Under the pieces are notes generated by a model, which ran no database searches, was not told the DNA's origin, and worked only from the letters and a program-made list of their open reading frames with translations. Below are positions 26,571 to 35,989 of a stretch of 64,000 nt of DNA, in pieces. A program made the position numbers and the translations under genes. Each line of letters opens with the position of its first letter. The stretch's first letter is position 1. The stretch comes from Pyrocephalus nanus (lineage: Eukaryota; Chordata; Aves; Passeriformes; Tyrannidae), in NCBI GenBank assembly GCA_038380795.1, contig CM076277.1, positions 3,005,501-3,069,500 of the forward strand, written 5' to 3'.

Positions 26571-28042
26571 ATACCTGTAATGAGAGAATTCTCTAATATT
26601 TTTGAAATATTTTTCAACAAGCTTCAAAGTGTCACCTATGGACCTAAAGTCAAACCAAGAACATGCCATTTATCTTCTGAAAATACCCCTGCAACCCAAG
26701 GCTGAGGGCTATTAGCAACAACTATCCTAGATACCAACATAAATCTACATTGGAGAAAAACCCTGCCTGAACAGTCTGATCCTTTAAATTACACCAAGAC
26801 TGCAAAGCATGTCTTTGAGGAAAACATATGTGCAGATTTTGACCTCAAAGTCCAATTGCCAGAAAAGTTACTACCTGTAAAAGTTAGTGCTGCTCTCTCT
26901 AAGAAAACATCAAATGCAGCAAATGTTGTTTTAGCTGAGCTTTAAGTCAGGGTTGATTAATGTGGAGTGCACAAATACAGACAAAATGATGTCCAGGACA
27001 CCTTTGTAGCTGAATCAAACATGTGGGATGTGGCAGGGAGAGATGGGAAGGTGACAGGGACACAGGAGATGTTTTATGTCCCAGGCACTGGCTGCACAAG
27101 TGCCCTCAGAAGGTGGTTTTCAGTCTGGAAGAGTTCCAGGTAAACTGCCTGTCTGGGTGGAAATGCTTCCTCTGGGACTTTCTGCATTAGACTGGGAGAG
27201 ACAGATTCACTTCTCACCTTTGTGAATTTTACAGCAACCTCCTTCTTCTGAAGGAGAAGGGTTTACCTCTGATTTTTGCCAGCAAAAAGGAAACCCGAGC
27301 AGTCCTCCCCCCCTCCCCACTGGCTCACGGCAGCCTCTCCAGGTAGCTGTGATGCCTTGGCAGCTCAGGCCAATGGAAAGGACTCAACTCACTATTCCAC
27401 TCCAGTCCTGCCTTTAACAGTCAACTCCGTGAGCTCTATGTGAAGTACGAGCTCTATTCTATCCTCAGAGAAGCTGCAAATCAAAAAACTCTTTTTTTCT
27501 TTTCTCTGACTGCTTTAAAAAGTGAATTTATTTCACTCTCCTGAACACTGGCACAAGGGAAGAGTGACACCTTAAGCCTTTTATTTTACAGCATATGGAA
27601 ATCAACACTAAGTCCTCAAATGATCCATTTTAATTTTTGCTCATTGGAAATATCCATGTAAGAAAAGGATATTCATGAGAGTCAGTATGTGCCTTAAACT
27701 TTGAACATCCCAAAGTTTCAAAGCAGTCCCACATTTCGTCTTTCTTTCCTGACTGTTAGTTTCACACTGAGCACTGATCCATTTCTTTGTAACACACCCC
27801 CAAAGAAATTAAAAACCTCCTGACATTGCCAGGATCTGTATTTATAATACAGCAGAAATCACTGGGCTGATAACCAAGGCAGTACAGATAATTTGTGCTT
27901 ATAAAAGTTAGGAGTCTGCAGCTGATTATTCACTTTCTTGAGGCCAAAGATAAAACCCAGCAGTGTTCTTGGGCAGACACCAGGCCCAAGAACTAAGTGA
28001 TGTCTTGTGCCAGCATTCAGCCTGTCCCAATAGCTGGCAGAA
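26571..28042. other. Intronic sequence, nothing recognised
   Basis: AT-richer than the flanks, with no identifiable exon or repeat family. Confidence 0.5.
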
Positions 28043-28190
28043 ACACCTTCCACTAGCCCAGGTTGCTCCAAGCCCCATCCAACCCGGCCTTGGACACTTC
28101 CAGGGATGGGGCATCCACAGCTTCTCTGGACAACCTGAGCCAGGGCCTGCCCACCCTCACAGGGAAGGATTTGTTCTCAATATCAGATTG
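28043..28190 (-). mobile_element. CR1 LINE fragment lacking its terminal end
   Basis: Starts inside the CR1 tail at ACACCTTCCACTAGCCCAGG, runs through TTGCTCCAAGCCCCATCCAA and GGGGCATCCACAGC, and fades after CACAGGGAAGGATTTG. The terminal GAATGGTTTGGGTTGG block is missing, so this copy is truncated on both sides. Confidence 0.88.
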
Positions 28191-29782
28191 CAAAACTGAG
28201 CAGCCACATACACATCCATACGTTCCTGCCACAATCCAATAGAATATTCAAACCACTTGCCCAGTGTTGCAGAAAGTGTCACAGCTGAGAGAGGAACCGG
28301 TTTGACATACCCACCCTGAAGCTATGACTGAGGGACAAAATCCCTGTCTCCCTTTAGCTTCAGTTATTTTTAGCAGGATTTCAAAGGTCTGTCTCTCCTC
28401 CCAGTGCTCAGTCTAAGAAAAACAGCAAATCTGACCAGTCTCTCTATACACTGTGAGCAGACACGCTGTGTGGGATTTGTTTCATCTATCTCCTTGCTGC
28501 CAAAGCCTAAGCCAGCTCCTGGGCTCCCCTTGCAGTCAATGACAAAGCCCAGGCACGTCCAGTGTGTAATTTGTCTCATCCAAAGTGATGTGTCCATGAC
28601 TGGAGAGAGGAATCACCCTCAGAAGCGCCTGTTCCTCCAGTGTGACTTCAAAGAGAGCTTGGAGAAAGATCAGGCACAGAGGGCTGACTTTGGACAGCAA
28701 GGTTAAAGCAGATGATCTCACACGAGCTCCTTCTGTGGGGCCTTCCCTTCAGGGCTGACAAAATGAAGAGCCCTCCCTGCCAGCCAGGTTAGGAGCCAGG
28801 TTCCAGGGCTCTCCAAATCCACATGGATGTGGCACAGCTTGCCCACCACTGTGCCCTCCTCCTGCCACAGCCACCTGGGCTGTGTCAAGTCCACAATCTT
28901 TGACAGACTAATACTGTAACTGCCTTAAGGGGTAACAACCTCACCCCAAGCATCTCCACACACCTTGCACTAAGCAGCACAGGAAAGTATAAAACCACCC
29001 TCTCCAGCTTCTGCAACTTGGTAATTCCTTCTCCATACTGAGAATGCAGCTTCCAGGGTGGTTTGCACATTAGCATCAGGTCTTATCTTACATTGCTTCC
29101 CCGTGAGCAATCACACTTCGTTTTGAAATTCCCTCATTTCCTGAGCTTTAGGATGTGCTTTTAACTGCTGTTCTTCCTTCCCTGACCTATGACTTATCCA
29201 CAGAGTCATGTCGAGGCTGTGATCCAGCCTGTGCTGTTAGCCTGGACATCAGCTACCCACAGACACCACGGCCCTCCAGCACCTCGCTGCTCACCCTGGG
29301 ATGGCTCACCCTCCATTCCAAATTGTGGATAAACAAGCACAGATGAGGAAAATGCTCAGGAAGCTGATATGGTGAGAGGCACAGACTGACCATGCACTGT
29401 GCTCCTTGGCAGCAGCACCAACCTCGTGGCTTTCAGAGAGCACAGATCTGGCAACGAACCTTCTGCTTTGGGAAATTAGGGAAAATGGAGCTGGAGATAT
29501 TCACCTTCCCTGCTCCAGGCAGGAGAGGATGCTGCAAGGGACAGGATTCATGTACACAGGATTCACACACACACACAGAGAGGTCACTGCCCATTCGAGT
29601 GCCTTTGGTTTGTGGAAGCAAAAACACTCGTGTCTCAGCTCTGCTGTGGATATTTGACTGTGGCAGGACCCACCAGGACATGGACATGCTTTAGTGCTGG
29701 GCTTGGAATGTGGGAAGTGCCAGGAAGAGAGCAAAACCACTTTGGTCACAACACCTGAGGTCTGGCACGGCTGAACCCCCCA
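28191..29782. other. Intronic sequence, nothing recognised
   Basis: Only a short (CA)n near 29567-29578. No exon is supported. Confidence 0.5.
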
Positions 29783-30370
29783 GCCTGACCCTGTTCCCAG
29801 CCACCAAACCCCTGTTCCTGGTCACCAAACCCCTGTTCCTGGTCGCCAAACCCCTGTTCCTGGTCGCCAAACCCCTGTTCCCGGTCACCAAACCCCTGTC
29901 AAACCCCCGTTCCTGGTCATCAAGCCCCCGTTCCTGGATACCAAACCTCTGTTCCCAGCCACCAAACCCCTGTTCCCGGACAACACACCCCTGTTTCCCA
30001 TCACCAAACCCCCGTTCCCGGCCACCAAATCCCCGTTCCCGGCCACCAAACCCCTGTTCCCCATCACCAAATCCCCGTTCCCGGCCACCAAAGCCCTGTT
30101 CCTGGTCACCAAACCCCTATTCCTGGTCACCAAATCCCTGTTCCCCATCACCAAACCCCTATTCCCAGATATCAAACCTCTGTTCCCAGTCACCAAACCC
30201 TGTTCCCCATCACCAAGCCCCTGTTCCCCATCACCAAACCCCTGTTCCCCATCACCAAACCCCTGTTCCCCATCACCAAACCCCCGTTCCCGGCCACCAA
30301 ACCCCTGTTCCCCATCACCAAACCCTTGTTCTCCATCACCAAACCCCTGTTCCCCATCACCAAACCCCAT
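29783..30370. repeat. 21-bp-period minisatellite in CBFA2T2 intron 1
   Basis: About 27 tandem units, each containing the core CCAAACCCCTGTTCC followed by a variable six-base joint (CGGTCA, CCATCA, TGGTCG, CGGCCA and similar). One unit near 29890-29905 is shortened. Because 21 is a multiple of three, long open frames run through the array on both strands (403 and 253 codons) as artefacts. The array ends about 250 bases downstream of the CBFA2T2 exon 1 donor, in transcript direction. Confidence 0.95.
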
Positions 30371-30399
30371 CCCGCCTGCAGATTGAACCCCACCCCATG

Positions 30400-30800
30400 T
30401 GCTGGGCTGGGTTTGCAGGTGGGGGTCCCCGAGGCTGCCCCCGAGAGAGGCACGCAGACAACACCCCCGGACCGAGCATCTCCCGGCCGATTTCGGTCCA
30501 GCCCCTCCCGCAGCCCCGCTCGGGGGGCTCAGCCCCTCTCCCACCGCCCGGATCGGCCCTTCGCCCCCCGGCCCGACCCCTCCCCGCCGTCCCCCCCAAG
30601 CCCGCTCCTGGATCTTACACTGGCAGCTCCCCGGGATCCCCACCATGGCCCGGCTCTCGGCGCCTCCTCGCCCGGCCCGGCCCGGCCCGGCCCTTCCCCG
30701 TGACGAGAACGGGGGCGCGGCTTGGCCGGCCCGCCCCGGGAGCCGGGCAGGAAGGGGATGGGGAGGGAGGGAGGTGGTTTGTGTGTCGGATCGGGGATGG
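30400..30800 (-). promoter_or_regulatory. CBFA2T2: CBFA2T2 CpG island / promoter region
   Basis: Dense CpG sequence covers the predicted first exon. It includes a (CCCGG)n run at 30671-30693 and a GC box (GCCCGCCCC on the plus strand, GGGGCGGGC on the minus) near 30729-30737. The transcription start should lie to the right of 30646. TATA is not evident, as is usual for CpG-island promoters. The boundaries are approximate. Confidence 0.65.
30619..30646 (-). CDS. CBFA2T2: CBFA2T2 upstream first coding exon (partial gene)
   Basis: CBFA2T2 (MTGR1) is a nuclear corepressor of the ETO/MTG family that recruits histone deacetylases and, with PRDM14 and E-proteins, controls cell fate. The minus strand starts ATG at 30646 and reads MVGIPGSCQ, then breaks after the first base of a Cys codon at a strong donor, GTAAGATC (GT at 30618-30617). 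One human isoform begins MVGVPGAAAFQLGC followed by EKRVPAMPGSP. The shared MVG-PG start, the donor after T of a Cys codon and the exon size all fit. The start has G at -3 and G at +4, and lies in a CpG island. The gene is divergent from SNTA1, as in mammals. Only nine whole codons are visible; no downstream NHR/TAFH or MYND exon is in the window. Identification rests on the short peptide plus synteny. Confidence 0.78.
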
Positions 30801-30884
30801 GTTTAGCGTAATTGCGGTGTGTAGCCTCCGCAGTACCGCCTGGCCCCGTCCCTCCCTTCCCCTGGGGTCTCCCCAGCCCCCTGC

Positions 30885-31510
30885 CAAAGGTGTGACAATG
30901 CCTGTACCCAAAAGGTGTTAAAATACCTGTACGCACACCCCCAAAGGTTGTACAGTACCTGTACACCCCCTCCAAAGGTGTAACAATACCCGTACCCCCA
31001 AAGGTGTAACAATACCTGTACACCCCCCCCCAAAGGTGGTATAGCACTTATACCCCCCCAAAAAAAAGTGTTAAAGTACCTGTGTATACCCGCAGAGGTG
31101 TTACAATACCTGTACACCCCCCTAAAGGTGTTACAATATCTGTACACACACCCCAGAGGTGTTAGAATAGCTGTACACACCCCCCCCCAAGGTGTTAGAA
31201 CACCTGTACACCCTCCAAAGGTGTTACAATACCTGTATATGCCCCCAGAGGTGTTACAATACCTGTACACCCCCCCCCCAAAGGTTGTACAGTACTTGTA
31301 CCCCAACAAAAGGTGTTACAGTACCTGTAAATACCCCTAAAAGTGTTACAATACCTGTATCCCCCAAAGGTGTAACAATACCTGTACCCCCAGGGGTGTT
31401 AAAATACCTATATACACCCCCCCCCCAAATGTTGTACACTACCAGTACACCCCCTTCCAACGGAGCTACAATACCTGTACAGCCTCCCCAAAGGTGTTAC
31501 AACACCTGAG
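30885..31510. repeat. About 30-bp-period minisatellite upstream of CBFA2T2
   Basis: About 21 tandem units of 25-33 bases, each with the core AAGGTGTTACAATACCTGTA followed by a variable C-rich joint. The core contains an imperfect dyad, GGTGTTAC/AATACC, and many units end in the GTAC palindrome. The array starts about 240 bases upstream of the CBFA2T2 ATG in minus-strand sense, so it may abut or overlap the promoter. A 168-codon minus-strand open frame across it is a repeat artefact. Confidence 0.95.
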
Positions 31511-31810
31511 CAGGAAAATGTTTATCTGCAGCCCAGCCCCAGGGCCACAGGTATTGTAATCAAAGTGTTTTTGCTCCCTCCTGGCACTTCCTACATTCCA
31601 AGTCCACCACTAAACCACATCCACAAAATGTCCCAGTGAGTCCTGCTGCAGCCAAATATCCATGTCAGAGCTGAGACACTTCACAGATTGAAACTTTCAG
31701 TGCATTTATCTCTGGTAGGTGCCTTAAAGCCCAGAAATGCCAGAGTTTGGGATCATGAGAGATTCACTGAGAGCCTGAGAGTCCTACCTGGGGTTTTTCA
31801 AGGCTGCAGT

Positions 31811-32040
31811 CTCATAGAATTATGGAACATCTTGAGCTGGAAGGGACCACAAGGATCATCCAGTCCAACTCTTGGTCCTGCACCTGACACCCCGACAATG
31901 CCACCCTGACCCTGAGAGCTTTGTCCAAACCCTCCTGGAGCTCTGGCAGCCTTGGGGCTGTGCCCACTGCCCTGGGGAGCCTGTTCAGTGCCAACCACCC
32001 TCTGGGGGAAGAACCTTTCCCTCATGTTGAAGTCTGATTG
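31811..32040 (-). mobile_element. CR1 J-like LINE 3'-end fragment (about 230 bp)
   Basis: Starts TCATAGAATTATGGAACATC, then GGATCATCCAGTCCAAC, TCCTGCACCTGACACC, GTCCAAACCCTCCTGGAGC and ACCACCCTCTGGGGGAAGAA. The GTCCAACTC-TGGTCCTGCAC block marks a different CR1 subfamily from the TTTGGGTTGG copies. Antisense. Confidence 0.88.
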
Positions 32041-34818
32041 GCATCTGAAAACCAAGCACAACGTTGCTCCCATCCTGGAGGGATTTGCCATGGGAAACTA
32101 CAGATAGACCAGCTCAGTCAGGGATGTCCTGAAACACTTGGAAGTAGCTGTGGGAGAAAGAAATGTCTGCAAGCTGGGTTACAGGCGGGGTTCCTCTTCC
32201 CAGCAATAAAATACATATGTGATCCTGGAAGCAGAGCCAGGACCCAGTTTCCCACCAGTTAGCAAGTCATGCTGGTACCAGTGTGGCTCTTGATGCTGTG
32301 CCATCTCTTGGCTCAGCCTTGGCAGAGCTCACTTCCAGTGAGGGAGAGCTCTTGGAACGGGGCAGGAAATCCAAACTGGCTGCCCTAAGGCACTATCCAT
32401 CCCCTCGAGTCGGTGCCTATGTGATCAAGGCAGCGAGAGCTGCGAGCCCTACTTGGGGAAAAAAGGGCACACGGGGCAGGGCTGGTGTTTCCCAGTAGGA
32501 CCATGCTCCCAGTAAGCTGGGTTTGACCTACCCCAGTTCTGGGCTGGTGGTAGCTGGGGAGCAGCCTGTGGAAAGCCCAGCACTGCAGCTTGGCAGTGAT
32601 TCACTGTAGATTCCCAGGGAGCCACAGGCTCCATTTGAGTTTGCTGGCCAAGAACAGGCATCTCCTGGGCCCAGATGTCCCAGGATGGAGCAGATCCAAA
32701 TTTGCACTAAACCGACAGGATCATCCATCTAGTCCCATTGTCCTCGTTTTAACTTTGTGTCTTTGGCTCCTCCCCTTGAGAGACACCAGTGCTTCCCTGG
32801 GCTCTGTCTGCCTGAACCTGCATCCCCCTCGTCCCCCCTGCCGGTCTCATCTCCTGCAGCTTGGCTCTGGCCTGTGTTTACCACCACTTCATCCCAGTGT
32901 CATCTACAGCCTCGCTGAGGCCAAATTCACGCTGGTGGAGCAGAAAGGGCCATTGTGTGGGGTGCTGATAAGGGCTTTGTTTTAATTTAGCTGGTCCTCA
33001 AAGCCTGTGAAACCCCTTGAGGAGTGGCAGGCTGGGTTTCATCAAAATCCAGCGTGATGGGAGCAGCTTCCTGAGCCACCTGGACATGCTCCTCAGCCAC
33101 AGCCTGGCCTCTCCCTGAGACTCACCCATGCTCTGTGTGCCTGAGTGCAGAGGAGGAGATGGGAACTGCTGTGATGATGCTGTGGGGCTGTTGCTGCCCT
33201 GCTTTGTGTTGCATCCCTCCAGAGCACCACAACCTTGAGGGACGTGCCCTGGCGTGAAGTGTCACGGCTCGGAATGAGAACAGGGTGAAGAGAGCTGGTA
33301 AAGCAAAGCAGAGCACTGGGATGTGCTGGGGAAAGCTTTGGAGGAGGAGCAAATGTATTTTCCCTCTTCCTTTCTGTTCAACAGCTTTCATGTTGCACAA
33401 GGCAAAGCATGTCGGGAGCAGAGGAGCTCCATTGCAGGGTCTGCATTGCTGCTTGGTTTCTAAAGGTGGAACACCTGCAGAGGGAAACCCCAAAGAGGAG
33501 AGGATTGTCTATATAATACCCACAGAATACCAGGAGAAGGTGCACATAGGGCTTGATCTTGCAGGCCTCAATGCCAGTGAAAGATGTAGCTGTTCTGGGG
33601 ACATTTCCATAGGTATTTGTGACTGCCCCACAGAAGCAAGCTCATGTTTTTAAACGTGGCCATTCTGCTGCTCCTCCAGCAAGAGTCTGCTGCAGAGAGG
33701 GAGAGGTGTGAGCAAGGATCAGGCTCTCTGTGCTCTTTCTCACATTTGAGGCAAGGGGTGCCAGAGCTGTGGGTGAGACGTGGGGTGTGGGCACGGTCAT
33801 GCTGGGATGATGAGCCCCAGATCCTGAGACACAGGATCTGTCTGTGAGACACCCACTGCCATAGCCTGTCCTGTGGGGAGCACCCCTTCCCCACCCCCAA
33901 CCCCCCAGATTTTAAGCCACGCAGCGAGCTGAGCTCGTCTCATGCTCTCCGGGGCTGGAGTCGAGTTTGGGAAACATCAACAGCCATCAAACGAAGGCGT
34001 CAGATGCAATTTTTGCTCTACTGGTACATTAGTACACAGAGCAGGGTTTATTTGCTCCGAGAGAAAAAAAACCCACCCAGCCTTTATGAGTATGGGTTTC
34101 TGTGCTGTGTCCAACTGAGCAACACCTGTTCACTCAGCTGATGCTTCTGTATGTCCTTGAAATAGGCTCGTGTGTTAGTGAAGGAGCTCTATAGGCATGT
34201 GGACTTTATTTGGAACCCTTTTTCTCATCTAAACATAATGTATTTGGGACAAGAAAAAGACTTCTCAGCCCAGTGCAGTATGTGGGGACACACATGGTAG
34301 AGAGGTATATATATATATGTCTAAGTATTTATATACATGTATCACACCCGACTGAGCATCCACAGTTTTGCAAACAGCATTTTTAGGACTATAAATACAC
34401 AGCCACTATACATGATATATATCTATGGCCAGGAAACCACGAAAATATTAATACATGCCCTCCACAAGTCAAGAAATACTCCCACCATCTTTAGCACATT
34501 TAATTGGATATCAGACAGTCGAGTCACGGACTGTTTTTCCACAGAGTACTTCTCTGTTTGGTGCACAGGGGAGCAGTGCTTGCTGTCCAAGCAGGTACTT
34601 GGCACCTGCTCTGATTACTTGCTGGCATCCCACACCTCAGCTCGTGCCATGCTGAGCGAGCTGTGCTCTGAGGATGTTTTTTTCAGTTGTTTTTGCTGTA
34701 CCCAAGCTCTGATGTGAAGCACCACTCTGGTTTTGGTCCCAGCTTCCACTCACTGTGCTCCTTCAGCTCCTGCAAAGGTCCTACCAAAGGAAAGAGCATG
34801 CACAGCAAGGATGGAGAC
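32041..34818. other. Intergenic sequence between CBFA2T2 and SNTA1, nothing recognised
   Basis: No coding exon or transposon is recognised. A (TA)n tract lies at 34305-34319. Open frames are short and unrelated to known families as far as I can tell. Confidence 0.5.
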
Positions 34819-35257
34819 CTGTTGGAGTGAGCCCAGAGGAGACCATGAAGATGACTGGAGGGATGGAGCACCTCCCCTATGAAGAAAGGCTGCGAGAATT
34901 GGGATTGTTCAGCCTGGAGAAGGCTTTGGGGTGACCTAATTGTGGCTTTTCTGTACCTGAGGGAGGTGACAAGGAAGATGAAGAGAGGCAATCTCCAAGG
35001 GCCTGTAGTGACAGGACAAGGGGGGGTAGTTTCAAACTGATAGAGTAGTTTTAGATTGGATATTGGGAAGAAATTAATTCCCTGTGAGGGTGGGGAGGCC
35101 CTGGCACAGGTCACTCAGAGAAGCTGTGGCTGCCCCATTCCTGGAAGTGTCCAAGGCCAGCTTGGATGGGGTTTGGAGCAACCTGGGCTGGTGGAAGGTG
35201 TCCCTGCCCATGGCAGGGGGAGGTCCCTTCCAACCCAAACCTTCTATGGTTCTGTGA
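34819..35257 (+). mobile_element. CR1 LINE 3'-end fragment (about 440 bp, longest here)
   Basis: Sense copy. It starts around GTTGGAGTGAGCCCAGAGGA and continues through GGATGGAGCACCTCCCCTAT, TTCAGCCTGGAGAAGG and GGAAGAAATTAATTCCCTGT. It ends CCCTTCCAACCCAAACC then TTCTATGGTTCTGTGA. Contains only the last part of the element's 3' region, with no intact open frame. Confidence 0.93.
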
Positions 35258-35700
35258 AACCTCGTGGCCTTGAGTGCCCCTCTGACTAAAACCAACATGA
35301 CAGAGGTGGCTGCAGGTGGGAAGCTATATCTCTGGGAGCAGGGCTTTGCAACTCTGCTCCTGCTCTTGCAAAGAGTGGCCTTGTGTGAGTCCTTACCTGT
35401 CCAGCACAGTGTGGAGTGAGGTGGGACACCAGCAGGTCTGAGGTGCTCTGTCCCTGCAGTTGTTGGGGTACCTGAAGGCAGCTGAAAGTTGTTCTCTCTG
35501 CAGACCAGCATTAAAAGCAGGGAGCAGGATGTTGAGCTGGAGGGAGGGAAGGTCTCAGCTGATGACCACAGCCCTTGGCTGGAAAAACCTCACTCAGGCA
35601 AAGATGCATGCCTGTTCTTGCTCCCCACATCCTTGTCCTGCCTCTTCCTCACCCTTTTGCTGTTCCCTCTCAGCTTGATCCTCCCATTTCCTCTACAAGG
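35258..35700. other. Intergenic sequence, nothing recognised
   Basis: No feature identified. Confidence 0.5.
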
Positions 35701-35860
35701 AAGGCAAATCTAGCGGCAAGGATTAATGGGTTTCATCAAAGAACAGCAAACACAAGAGCGAGAGGGAATGTTATTTAGAAATCTCTCATCTCACAGGCAT
35801 GTGTAGCTCTAAAAATGCCAGAAAAAGAGAGTAATTACTGTCCTAAAAATAAGTGGGAAG

Positions 35861-35881
35861 TGAGATAAAGGGTTTATCTCA
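35861..35881. promoter_or_regulatory. Inverted pair of GATA motifs
   Basis: Perfect 9-bp inverted repeat TGAGATAAA (35861-35869) and TTTATCTCA (35873-35881), separated by GGG. Each arm contains the consensus AGATAA of GATA-factor sites. It lies in an AT-rich, repeat-free patch (about 35710-35990), with GTAATTAC just upstream. Binding is inferred from motif match alone. Confidence 0.45.
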
Positions 35882-35989
35882 TGAGGCAGGTCACGGCAGA
35901 GTAACCTGCCTGCTTTCTTTGCCGGGAGCTGGTTTTCAAAACAAGGCAAAATGCAAAGTTTAGTACAAGCATCATTAACATGGATGAGA

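Larger units (their letters stand above)
1..30618 (-). other. CBFA2T2: CBFA2T2 first intron (3' end outside window)
   Basis: If the exon at 30619-30646 is the CBFA2T2 upstream first exon, everything to its left on the minus strand is intron 1. The second exon of the family, which starts with EKRVPAMPGSP in human CBFA2T2, was looked for on the minus strand and not found, so the intron should continue beyond position 1. The interval holds CR1 fragments, simple repeats and CpG-rich pockets, listed separately. The intron assignment is inferred from the exon and from the known large first intron of the human gene. Confidence 0.7.

Noticed and set aside
1..30618. Search for the second known CBFA2T2 first exon (human MAKESGISLKEIQ-type start)
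   Set aside because: Several ATG-GCN-AAR candidates on the minus strand (near 7803, 11438 and 15070) were read through; none continues like the known exon or ends at a suitable donor.
29710..30921. 403-codon plus-strand and 253-codon minus-strand open frames with PNPCSRPP/GNRGLV-type repeats
   Set aside because: Both are generated by the 21-bp minisatellite, whose length is a multiple of three. No splice context or family match.
30529..31309. Minus-strand open frames of 168-172 codons rich in YRYCNTFGG repeats
   Set aside because: Direct translation of the 30-bp minisatellite, not a gene.
33285..33653. 122-codon plus-strand open frame, considered as a small gene
   Set aside because: Overlapped by a 123-codon frame on the opposite strand, with no conserved motif, signal peptide or splice context.
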